From an uncultured Faecalibacterium sp. (GTDB lineage Bacteria > Bacillota > Clostridia > Oscillospirales > Ruminococcaceae): DNA of 14,551 nt. The notes under the pieces were generated by a model. The model was not told the origin of the DNA and ran no database searches. It saw nothing but the letters and a program-made list of their open reading frames with translations. The stretch lies in contig CAAFQM010000151.1 in assembly GCA_900765105.1 (NCBI GenBank), forward strand, positions 1-14,551, given 5' to 3'. The position numbers and the translations under genes are program-made. This document shows, piece by piece, positions 1 to 6,361 of the stretch (its first letter is position 1; each line of letters opens with the position of its first letter).

Positions 1-270
1 GTACACGACGCCGCACAGCAGGGCACCGAACATACTGCCCGGGAAGGCCATCAGGCTGCCCAGACCCAGCAGGTTGCGCAGCAGGGAAGCCACAAAGGCC
101 ACGCCCACGCCCCACCACGGGCCGAGCAGCACGGCGCAGGTCACGTTGACCATGTGCTGGATGGGCGCGCACTTGCTGCCGAACATCGGGAAGCTGAACA
201 CACTGCCCACCACGCACAGGGCACACAGCATACCGGCGAGAGCCAGTTTTTTTACAGAGAGATTTTTCAT
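1..270 (-). CDS. thiW: ThiW, ECF transporter S component (partial, N-terminal 90 residues)
   Basis: Substrate-binding membrane subunit of an energy-coupling factor transporter, thought to import the thiazole precursor of thiamine. The gene runs off the left edge, so only the N-terminus is seen. It begins MKNLSVKKLALAGMLCALCV and continues with a small-residue-rich hydrophobic profile. It carries the ThiW-typical motifs KCAPIQHMVN (about residues 34-43), LLGPWWGVGVAF (about 48-59) and LMAFPGSMFGALL (about 74-86). The start is set by an AAGGAG ribosome binding site at 280-285, with suitable spacing to the ATG at 268-270. Family identity is recalled from the motifs. It is supported independently by the TPP riboswitch in its leader, because thiW is a known member of the TPP regulon. 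No energising ECF A/T components are in the window. Confidence 0.88.
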   Translation of the reverse strand, partial: MKNLSVKKLALAGMLCALCVVGSVFSFPMFGSKCAPIQHMVNVTCAVLLGPWWGVGVAFVASLLRNLLGLGSLMAFPGSMFGALLCGVVY

Positions 271-502
271 AAGGGAATGCTCCTTTCCAAAGCGGCAGAG
301 ACGCGCAGAACAGCCGGCGTCTCCGCAGACAGCCCGCACCCGCACCGTGCACAAAACGGCACGCCGGGGGCAGGGTACGAAGCGGTCGAGGCTTGCTGGC
401 CTCCTCTCACGCCGGAACACGGCTTCCCATCGCTGACGATTCCGCGGCTCAGGGCGCTCCCCCTCAGCCCGCTGCGGGCGGTTTCCCGCAGAAAAAAGCA
501 TC
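271..502 (-). other. Long GC-rich thiW leader between the terminator and the start codon
   Basis: About 230 bases of transcribed leader lie between the riboswitch terminator and thiW. It is very GC-rich. It contains a clear 7-bp hairpin at 472-491 (CTGCGGG stem, 6-base loop) and a smaller GAGGC/GCCTC hairpin near 381-396. I see no second riboswitch, no tRNA and no convincing open frame with a ribosome binding site other than the thiW one. Confidence 0.4.
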
Positions 503-536
503 AAAAAAGCAGGAGACCCGCTGCGGGGCCTCCTGC
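503..536 (-). terminator. Intrinsic terminator downstream of the TPP aptamer
   Basis: Read on the minus strand, the hairpin GCAGGAG...CTCCTGC (509-536, with GCCCCGCAGCGGGT inside) is followed directly by six T (503-508). It begins 12 bases after the conserved 3' part of the TPP aptamer. This is the arrangement expected for ligand-triggered premature termination of thiW transcription. Confidence 0.85.
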
Positions 537-547
537 AAAAAATCACT

Positions 548-640
548 TGCGATGACTTCCTACGGCGGCATTATCCGCATCAGGTAAAGGGTCGAAACTG
601 GATGCTTCCTCTCAGCCTGTCATTACAAGCTCCCCTGTAT
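548..640 (-). ncRNA. TPP riboswitch (THI element)
   Basis: On the minus strand the conserved TPP aptamer blocks appear in order: GGGGAGC, then GGCTGAGA, then GACCCTTTACCTGATGC, then GGATAATGCCGCCGTAGGAA. The P2 helix AGCTTG/CAGGCT closes a TAATGA loop. The element senses thiamine pyrophosphate. With the terminator just downstream, ligand binding should switch off thiW. The match to the family consensus is near complete, so identification is secure. The exact outer boundaries are approximate. Confidence 0.95.
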
Positions 641-652
641 TTGACTGACTGT

Positions 653-681
653 ATTCTACACCCTTTGCCCGGAAAATGCAA
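653..681 (-). promoter_or_regulatory. Predicted promoter of the thiW transcript
   Basis: On the minus strand, TTGCAT (676-681) and TAGAAT (653-658) are separated by exactly 17 bases and lie just upstream of the TPP aptamer. This is a good sigma-A type match. The -35 box abuts the T-rich tail of the cellobiose phosphorylase terminator. Confidence 0.65.
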
Positions 682-726
682 GAGAAAATACAGAACAGGC
701 GGACACCCTGAGGTGCCCGCCTGTTC
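679..726 (-). terminator. Intrinsic terminator of the cellobiose phosphorylase gene
   Basis: On the minus strand a 15-bp stem, with arms GAACAGGCGGGCACC and GGTGTCCGCCTGTTC (693-726) and one G-U pair, is followed by the T-rich TGTATTTTCTCTT. It lies about 47 bases past the stop codon of the phosphorylase and separates that transcript from thiW. Confidence 0.85.
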
Positions 727-772
727 ACTTTGGAAGGAGAAATTATGAAAAATGCTGTAGAAAATGTCAGAA

Positions 773-3208
773 TCAGCCCATGACCACCTGCACGGTCACA
801 TCCGTTCCGGCGGGAGCCAGCGGCAGCAGATTGCCAGCAACGGACTTGCCGTCCATGGTGACGCTCTTTACGCCGTGCTGCACAGCGGCGGAGTTATCCA
901 CCGTGATGTGGTACACCGCGCCCCGGTAGCGGCGGGTGACCGTGAAGCCGGACAGGGTGTGGGGGATGCAGGGGTCTACCTGCAGGCCGTCCAAGGTGGG
1001 CTGGATGCCGAGGATATACTGGCTCACGTTGAAGAAGGTCCATGCGGCAGTACCGGTCAGCCAGCTGTTCTTTGCCTCGCCGAAGGTGGGGGCGTCCTTA
1101 CCGGCCACCATCTGGCTGTAGACATAGGGCTCGGTGCGGTGGATCTCGGAGATATCCTCGATGTAGGCGGGGCAGGTCTTGCGGTAGACCTCAAAAGCCC
1201 GGTCGCCGTGGCCCAGAACGGCCTCGGCGCAGCTGATCCACGGATTGTTGTGGCAGAAGATACCGGCATTCTCCTTGTATCCCGGAGGATAGCTGGAGAT
1301 CTCGCCGAGGTTGAGCTGATAGCTGGTGTAGGCGGGCTGGTGCAGCACTACGCCGTACTTGGTGTCCAGACGTTCTTCCACGCTCTTCAGCGCCTGCGCG
1401 GCCTGCCCGGACTCCTTGCCGATGCCGGCCATGACGCACATGCCCTGCGGCTCGATGAAGATCTGGCCTTCGGTGCACTCCTTGCTGCCCACCGGCTTGC
1501 CGAATGCATCGTAGGCACGGCGGAACCATGCGCCGTCCCAACCGGCGGTCAGGGCGGCCTGCTCCACGGCGTCGATGCTCTTGCGGGCGGCTGCGGCCTC
1601 ATCGGTGAGGTTCAGGTGGTCGCACAGTTCGGCGTATTCATGGCCGTACTTGACGAACATACCGGCAATGAACACGCTCTCGGCCACGGGGCCTTCGCTG
1701 GGGCCGGTGATCTGGAAGCTCTCGCCCGGGTGCTCGGAGAAGCAGTTCAGGTTCAGGCAGTCGTTCCAGTCGGCGCGGCCGATGAGGGGCAGGCCGTGGG
1801 GGCCGAGGTGGGTGCAGGTATAGTTGAAGCTGCGGCGCAGATGTTCCATCAGCGGCTGTGCCTTGCTTGCGTCGTTGTCAAAGGGCACCTGCTCGTCCAG
1901 AATGCCAAAGTCGCCGGTCTCGCGCAGGTAGGCGGCGGTGCCCGCAATGAGCCACAGCGGGTCATCGTTGAAGCCGGTGCCGATATCGCGGTTGCCCTTT
2001 TTGGTCAGGGGCTGGTACTGGTGGTAGGCGCTGCCGTCCTCGAACTGGGTGGCGGCAATGTCCAGAATACGCTCCCGGGCACGGGAGGGGATGATGTGCA
2101 CGAAGCCCAGCAGGTCCTGACAGCTGTCGCGGAAGCCCATGCCGCGGCCGGTGCCGCTCTCGTAGTAGCTGGCACTGCGGCTCATATTGAAGGTGACCAT
2201 GCACTGGTACTGATGCCAGATGTTGACCATGCGGTCCAGCTTTTCTTCGCTGGATTCCAGATGGTAGGTGGACAGCAGGTTCTCCCAGTGCTGAGCCAAC
2301 GCGGCGCGTGCGGCATCGACCTGTGCGTCCGTGGCGTAGCGCTCCATCATGGCATGGGCGCGGGTCTTGTTGATGACGCCCGGCGCAATGAACTTCTCCT
2401 CCTGCGGGTTTTCGATGTAGCCCAGACCGAAGAGGATCTTCTTTTCCTCGCCCGGGGCAAGGGTGACATGGATGTGCAGCGCACCCACCGGTGCCCAGCC
2501 GTGGGCAATGCTGCCGGAGCAGTGCCCGGCGCGGACGGCCTGCGGGTCTGCCGGGCCGCCGTACACACCGCAGAAGGCGTCGCGGGTGGTGTCGAAGCTG
2601 GTGACCGGGGTGTTGGACCAGAACACTGCATAGTGGTTGCGGCGCTCACGGTACTCGGTCTTATGGTAGATGATGCCCGGCTCTACTTCCACTTCGCCGG
2701 TGGAGAAGTTGCGCTGGAAGTTGGAGCTGTCGTCGATGGCGTCCCACAGGCAGAACTCCACATAGCTGAACACGTCCAGCTCCTTTGCGGCGTCTGTCTC
2801 GTTCTTCAGGGTCAGGCGGTCCAGCTCACAGGCATCGCCTTTTGGCACGAACAGCTCCTGCGCAGCGCTGATGCCGTTCTTCTTGCCTTCGAGGATGGTG
2901 TAGCCCAGACCATGGCGGCAGGTGTAGCTGTCCAGCTCGGTCTTGGTGGGCTGCCAGCCGGGGTTCCACACCGTGTCGCCGTCCTTGATGTAGATGTGGT
3001 GGCCGTCCATGTCCAGCGGGGAGCTGTTGTAGCGGTAGCGGGTCAGGCGGCGCATCCGGGCGTCGCGGTAAAAGCTGTAGCCGCCCGCCGTGTTGGAGAC
3101 CAGACTGAAAAAGTCCTCGCTGCCAAGGTAGTTGATCCAGGGCAAGGGCGTTTGCGGGGTAGTGATGACATATTCCTTGCGATCGTCATCGAAATGACCG
3201 AATTTCAT
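773..3208 (-). CDS. cbp: Cellobiose phosphorylase (GH94)
   Basis: Cytoplasmic enzyme that splits cellobiose with inorganic phosphate into alpha-glucose 1-phosphate and glucose (EC 2.4.1.20), saving one ATP over hydrolysis. The 811 residues match the length of the clostridial enzyme as I recall it. The N-terminal part (about 1-270) is the beta-sandwich and carries SNTAGGYSFYRDAR and RHGLGYT. The (alpha/alpha)6 catalytic domain follows, with NMSRSASYYESGTGRGMGFRD (341-361, ending in RGMGFRD), ATQFEDGSAYHQYQP and RADWNDCLNLNCF. Asp483 in DWND corresponds to the general acid of GH94 cellobiose phosphorylases. No signal peptide is seen, consistent with an intracellular role. The start is set by AAGGAGG at 3217-3223. 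It is transcribed divergently from the lacI-ABC genes, and a shared operator suggests joint induction. Cellodextrin phosphorylase is less likely given the close cellobiose-type motifs. Confidence 0.95.
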   Translation of the reverse strand: MKFGHFDDDRKEYVITTPQTPLPWINYLGSEDFFSLVSNTAGGYSFYRDARMRRLTRYRYNSSPLDMDGHHIYIKDGDTVWNPGWQPTKTELDSYTCRHGLGYTILEGKKNGISAAQELFVPKGDACELDRLTLKNETDAAKELDVFSYVEFCLWDAIDDSSNFQRNFSTGEVEVEPGIIYHKTEYRERRNHYAVFWSNTPVTSFDTTRDAFCGVYGGPADPQAVRAGHCSGSIAHGWAPVGALHIHVTLAPGEEKKILFGLGYIENPQEEKFIAPGVINKTRAHAMMERYATDAQVDAARAALAQHWENLLSTYHLESSEEKLDRMVNIWHQYQCMVTFNMSRSASYYESGTGRGMGFRDSCQDLLGFVHIIPSRARERILDIAATQFEDGSAYHQYQPLTKKGNRDIGTGFNDDPLWLIAGTAAYLRETGDFGILDEQVPFDNDASKAQPLMEHLRRSFNYTCTHLGPHGLPLIGRADWNDCLNLNCFSEHPGESFQITGPSEGPVAESVFIAGMFVKYGHEYAELCDHLNLTDEAAAARKSIDAVEQAALTAGWDGAWFRRAYDAFGKPVGSKECTEGQIFIEPQGMCVMAGIGKESGQAAQALKSVEERLDTKYGVVLHQPAYTSYQLNLGEISSYPPGYKENAGIFCHNNPWISCAEAVLGHGDRAFEVYRKTCPAYIEDISEIHRTEPYVYSQMVAGKDAPTFGEAKNSWLTGTAAWTFFNVSQYILGIQPTLDGLQVDPCIPHTLSGFTVTRRYRGAVYHITVDNSAAVQHGVKSVTMDGKSVAGNLLPLAPAGTDVTVQVVMG

Positions 3209-3256
3209 AAGTGCTTCCTCCTTGAACAGCAGCCGGAACGCCCGGCGGCATCGCTT

Positions 3257-3273
3257 TTGCGAAAACGATTAAG
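3257..3273. promoter_or_regulatory. LacI-type operator O1 (cellobiose phosphorylase side)
   Basis: The 17-mer TTGCGAAAACGATTAAG occurs here and again at 3658-3674. It has the central CG and imperfect dyad typical of LacI-family operators. It lies about 30 bases downstream of the -10 box of the phosphorylase promoter, inside the 5' leader, so a bound repressor could block elongation. That the adjacent LacI protein is the binder is inferred. Confidence 0.7.
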
Positions 3274-3303
3274 ACTGACAAGGAGAACGATCTCTTTGTT
3301 ATT

Positions 3304-3332
3304 AGAATAGCCGAACTGCCCGCAAAATGCAA
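3304..3332 (-). promoter_or_regulatory. Predicted promoter of cellobiose phosphorylase
   Basis: On the minus strand, TTGCAT (3327-3332) and TATTCT (3304-3309) have a 17-base spacer, and the predicted start lies near 3297. The -35 box sits inside an inverted repeat, CGCAAAA (3321-3327) and TTTTGCG (3337-3343). It is flanked by operator O1 on one side and a degenerate operator-like copy on the other. Confidence 0.65.
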
Positions 3333-3334
3333 GA

Positions 3335-3353
3335 GCTTTTGCGAAAAAAGATT
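3335..3353. promoter_or_regulatory. Degenerate operator-like sequence upstream of the phosphorylase promoter
   Basis: GCTTTTGCGAAAA here repeats the same 13 bases seen at O1 (3253-3265). It then diverges: AAGATTGG replaces CGATTAAG, so the central CG is lost. It may be a weak auxiliary LacI site bracketing the promoter, 82 bp centre to centre from O1, or simply a relic of the operator. Confidence 0.35.
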
Positions 3354-3478
3354 GGAAAGTTTTTTTCAAAAACAGGCATGTATACAATAATTTTTCGAAA
3401 ATCTGACCCGAAGGAACGCAGGGGGGAAACCAAACGGGAAGGTGAAGACCCCCATTTTAAAAGTAATATATGGAACGG

Positions 3479-3545
3479 CGAAAATCGTAACGAAACTGCA
3501 ACGAAATTCTTTCGACTTTAATCGAAATGTAACGAAATCCATCCG
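3479..3545. repeat. Helically phased AACGAAA / CGA array
   Basis: AACGAAA occurs at 3489, 3500 and 3531, with a TCGAAA variant at 3522 and an inverted TTTCGA at 3510. The CG steps fall at 3479, 3491, 3502, 3513, 3523, 3533 and 3544, which is a spacing of 10-12 bases over 66 bp. This matches one motif per helical turn, in the middle of the divergent regulatory region about 80-145 bp upstream of the lacI promoter. Confidence 0.5.
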
Positions 3546-3624
3546 AGATGCACAATTTTTGTCCGTCTAAAACGAACAAAACGCCAAAAGTGAGTCAAAG
3601 ATGATAAAAGTTATTTTTATGCGC

Positions 3625-3653
3625 TTGATTTTTGGTGCAAAATGCGCTATCAT
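3625..3653 (+). promoter_or_regulatory. Predicted promoter of the lacI-ABC transcript
   Basis: TTGATT (3625-3630) and TATCAT (3648-3653) are separated by 17 bases. The predicted start (about 3660) lies inside operator O2. A promoter here rules out translation from the in-frame ATG at 3601 and supports the start at 3727. Confidence 0.65.
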
Positions 3654-3657
3654 GAAC

Positions 3658-3674
3658 TTGCGAAAACGATTAAG
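3658..3674. promoter_or_regulatory. LacI-type operator O2 (lacI side, autoregulation)
   Basis: This is an exact second copy of the 17-mer at 3257-3273, in the same orientation and 401 bp away. It overlaps the predicted transcription start of the lacI transcript, the classical position for repression. Two identical sites at both ends of one intergenic region also allow looping by a dimer-of-dimers repressor. Confidence 0.72.
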
Positions 3675-3726
3675 GAGACGCGGAGAACAACCCCGCAGAC
3701 CCTTCTCCGAAAGGAGGCAGAGAGCG

Positions 3727-4734
3727 ATGCCATCCCTGAAAGATCTGGCAAAGGAATGCGGCGTATCGGTTGCGACGGTCAGCAAGGCGCTGAACGACCA
3801 GCCGGACATTGCCGCTTCCACACGGGAGCGCATCCGGGCGGCAGCACACCGTATGGGCTATCTGCCCAACGCCGCTGCACGCGCCCTGAAAACCAACCGT
3901 ACTTATAACTTAGGCGTTCTGTTCGTGGACGAACGGCAGAGCGGCCTGACCCACGAATATTTCTCCGCCGTGCTGGACAGCTTCAAGGTGGAAGCAGAAA
4001 AGCGCGGCTACGACATCACCTTCATCAACCACAACATCAGCGGCAAGTCCATGAGCTATCTGGAACATTGCCAGTACCGCAATGTGGACGGCGTGGTGAT
4101 CGCCTGCGTGAACTTCTACGATCCGCAGGTGGTGGAGCTGGTGAACAGCGATGTCCCGGTGGTGACCATCGATCATGTGTTCAACAACCGCATGGCCATC
4201 CTTTCCGACAACGTCTCCGGCATGAAGGCTCTGGTGAAGCAGGCATACGCCTGCGGCCACCGCCGCATCGCCTTTATCCACGGCGAAAAGACCGCCGTGA
4301 CCGAGAACCGCCTGACCGGATTCTATCAGGCGTGCGGTGAACTGGGCCTGAAGGTGCCGGAAGCGTATGTGCGCAGCGGTGTCTACCACGATGTGGACCG
4401 CTGTGCCGAAGAGACCCGGGCGCTGCTGGAACTCCCGCAGCCGCCCACCTGCATCATCTTCCCCGACGACTTCTCCGCGCTGGGCGGCTACAACGCCATC
4501 CGCGAAAAGAAACTCTCCATTCCGGAGGACGTCTCGGTGATGGGCTACGACGGCATCTATCTCTCCCGGGTGGTCGTACCGCCGCTGGTGACCTACCAGC
4601 AGAACACGGTTGCTCTGGGGCGCACCGCCGCCGACAAGCTCATTGAGATGATCGAACATCCCCGGGTGACTATCCCGGAGCAGATCCGTGTTTCCGGCAA
4701 GCTGCTGGACGGCGGGTCGGTACGCATCCTCTGA
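3727..4734 (+). CDS. LacI-family transcriptional regulator of the cellobiose genes
   Basis: Sugar-responsive DNA-binding repressor of 335 residues, the usual family length. The N-terminal helix-turn-helix is plain: MPSLKDLAKECGVSVATVSK, then ALNDQPDIAASTRERI. The hinge helix is NAAARALKT (49-56), where Leu54 would insert at the central CG of the operator. Residues 60-335 form the periplasmic-binding-protein-like ligand and dimerisation domain, with NVDGVVIACVNF, HRRIAFIHG, IIFPDDFSALG and DVSVMGYDG. I chose the ATG at 3727 because AAGGAGG (3711-3717) precedes it and because the upstream in-frame ATG at 3601 lies before the promoter. It stands between two identical operators and next to phosphorylase and transporter genes, so it probably represses them until a sugar signal arrives. 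The ligand (cellobiose or a cellodextrin) is inferred. Confidence 0.93.
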   Translation: MPSLKDLAKECGVSVATVSKALNDQPDIAASTRERIRAAAHRMGYLPNAAARALKTNRTYNLGVLFVDERQSGLTHEYFSAVLDSFKVEAEKRGYDITFINHNISGKSMSYLEHCQYRNVDGVVIACVNFYDPQVVELVNSDVPVVTIDHVFNNRMAILSDNVSGMKALVKQAYACGHRRIAFIHGEKTAVTENRLTGFYQACGELGLKVPEAYVRSGVYHDVDRCAEETRALLELPQPPTCIIFPDDFSALGGYNAIREKKLSIPEDVSVMGYDGIYLSRVVVPPLVTYQQNTVALGRTAADKLIEMIEHPRVTIPEQIRVSGKLLDGGSVRIL

Positions 4735-4816
4735 TTCGTCTCCGAAGGCTCCCTGATACGGGACCTTTTATGCAGAAAGCTTTAATAATGGAAAACCATG
4801 AAGGAGGTTTACCCTT

Positions 4817-6256
4817 ATGAAAAAGATCTCTCGCCGTAATTTCCTGCTCGCTTCCGGTGCCGTGACCATTGGTGCAGCTCTGGCTGCCTGCGGCGGTTCT
4901 TCCGCTTCCACCAGCACCGCTTCTTCTGCTCCGGCTTCCTCTGCTGCTTCCGCTGCTCCCGCAGCACAGGGCAAGGTGCTGAACATCTGGTGCTGGAACG
5001 ATGAGTTCCAGAGCCGCTTCAACGCCTACTATCCTGAGGTGAAGGAGATCGCAGAGGATAAGTCCACCACGACCCTGAAGGACGGCACTCTCGTCAAGTG
5101 GACCATCAACCCCAACGACAACAACAACTATCAGAACAAGCTGGACGAGGCTCTGCTGAGTCAGGACAGCGCCGCCGATGATGACAAGATCGATATCTTC
5201 CTGATCGAGGCCGACTACGCCCTGAAGTATGTGGACTCCGACTATGCGCTGGATGTCAAGGCGGATATCGGCCTGACCGATGACGATCTGGCAGAGCAGT
5301 ATCAGTACACCAAGGACATCGTCACCGTGGACGGCAGCCAGCGCGGCACCACATGGCAGGCGACCCCCGGTCTGTTCGCATACCGCCGCAGCATCGCAAA
5401 GGATGTTCTGGGCACCGATGATCCTACCGAGGTGCAGAGCTTCCTGTCCGACTGGGACAAGTTCAACGATGTGGCAGCCAAGGCGCACGACAAGGGCTAC
5501 AAGATGCTGTCCGGCTTTGACGACTCCTTCCGCACCTTCTCCAACAACATCAGTGCACCATGGGTAGACGGAACCACCATCAATGTGGATCCCAATATGA
5601 TGAAGTGGGTCGATCAGACCAAGGAGTACACCGACAAGGGCTACAACAACAAGTCCAGCCTGTGGGACAGCCAGTGGGCTGCCGATCAGGGCCCCACCGG
5701 CAAGGTGTTCGGCTTCTTCTACTCCACTTGGGGCATCAACTTCACCCTGCTGGGCAACTCGCTGGAAACGCCGGTGGCAGAGGGCGAGACCCCGCAGGTG
5801 GGCAACGGCATCTACGGCGATTATGCAGTGTGCGAAGGCCCTCAGCCCTACTACTGGGGCGGCACATGGATCTGCGGCGCAGCCGGCAGCGACAACATTG
5901 AAACCATCCGGGACGTCATGCAGAAGCTGACCTGCGATGAAGCCATCATGAAGCAGATCACCATGGATACGCAGGACTACACCAACAACAAGAAGGCCAT
6001 GAACGAGATCGCAACCAGCGATTACAAGTCCGACTTCCTCGGCGGCCAGAACCACATCGCTCTGTTTGCAGAGGCTGCAGACAAGATCGATATGTCCAAC
6101 GCAGGCCCTTACGATCAGGGCATCACGGAGAGCTTCCAGAATGCGTTCAAGGATTACTTCACCGGCAATGTGGACGAGGATGCCGCAAAGGCAAACTTCG
6201 AGACTTCCATCAAGGAGAAGTACCCCGAGCTGACCGATGTGGTCTGGCCTGCATGA
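4817..6256 (+). CDS. Sugar ABC transporter substrate-binding lipoprotein (CUT1)
   Basis: Extracellular lipid-anchored receptor that delivers sugar to the two permeases encoded next. The 479 residues start with a signal peptide and a lipobox LAAC, with Cys25 as the lipidated residue. A Ser/Ala-rich linker (26-50) follows, and the mature fold starts at KVLNIWCWNDEF. Aromatic-rich stretches such as GPQPYYWGGTWICG are typical of sugar-binding pockets. The signal also contains SRRNFL (5-10), close to a twin-arginine motif. AAGGAGG at 4801-4807 fixes the start. I see no strong promoter in the 82 bases after lacI, so read-through from lacI is likely. The cellobiose or cello-oligosaccharide substrate is inferred only from the nearby phosphorylase. 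Confidence 0.9.
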   Translation: MKKISRRNFLLASGAVTIGAALAACGGSSASTSTASSAPASSAASAAPAAQGKVLNIWCWNDEFQSRFNAYYPEVKEIAEDKSTTTLKDGTLVKWTINPNDNNNYQNKLDEALLSQDSAADDDKIDIFLIEADYALKYVDSDYALDVKADIGLTDDDLAEQYQYTKDIVTVDGSQRGTTWQATPGLFAYRRSIAKDVLGTDDPTEVQSFLSDWDKFNDVAAKAHDKGYKMLSGFDDSFRTFSNNISAPWVDGTTINVDPNMMKWVDQTKEYTDKGYNNKSSLWDSQWAADQGPTGKVFGFFYSTWGINFTLLGNSLETPVAEGETPQVGNGIYGDYAVCEGPQPYYWGGTWICGAAGSDNIETIRDVMQKLTCDEAIMKQITMDTQDYTNNKKAMNEIATSDYKSDFLGGQNHIALFAEAADKIDMSNAGPYDQGITESFQNAFKDYFTGNVDEDAAKANFETSIKEKYPELTDVVWPA

Positions 6257-6298
6257 TCGCGGCATGACCCAATTCGCTGACACGGAAAAGTGAATACA

Positions 6299-6340
6299 GG
6301 GGGCGGGCGGCATATCTCGCCCGCCCCCTTTGCTTTTCTA
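6299..6340 (+). terminator. Strong intercistronic hairpin (partial terminator or mRNA stabiliser)
   Basis: A perfect 11-bp GC stem, GGGGGCGGGCG (6299-6309) and CGCCCGCCCCC (6318-6328) with an 8-base loop, is followed by TTTGCTTTTCT. It lies between the binding-protein gene and the first permease gene of the same operon. Hairpins in this position commonly protect the upstream mRNA and reduce permease expression. The T-tract is interrupted, so termination would be partial. Confidence 0.75.
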
Positions 6341-6361
6341 CAGATAACAGGAGGCGATCCT

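Noticed and set aside
74..587. Short plus-strand open frames over the thiW region
   Set aside because: They lie opposite thiW, its leader and the TPP riboswitch, have no ribosome binding site, and encode low-complexity Arg/Pro-rich peptides.
3257..3273. Operator O1 as a CcpA catabolite (cre) site
   Set aside because: The spacing between TG and the central CG is six bases rather than the four of the cre consensus. The exact copy at the lacI start favours a local regulator.
764..3310. An 848-codon open frame on the plus strand opposite the cellobiose phosphorylase gene
   Set aside because: The minus strand encodes a full-length recognisable enzyme with a good ribosome binding site, promoter and terminator. 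The plus frame is an antisense artefact.
3376..3410. Extra promoter around TGTATACAATAA
   Set aside because: A -10-like sequence exists, but no -35 box at a usable distance was found on either strand.
3601..3726. Upstream in-frame ATG extending the LacI protein by 42 residues
   Set aside because: The extension covers the predicted promoter and operator O2, lacks a ribosome binding site, and would precede a standard LacI N-terminus.
4735..4816. Terminator or promoter between lacI and the binding-protein gene
   Set aside because: Only a weak 4-bp stem (TCCC/GGGA) with four T and a TTTAATAAT without a matching -35 are present. Co-transcription with lacI is the simpler reading.
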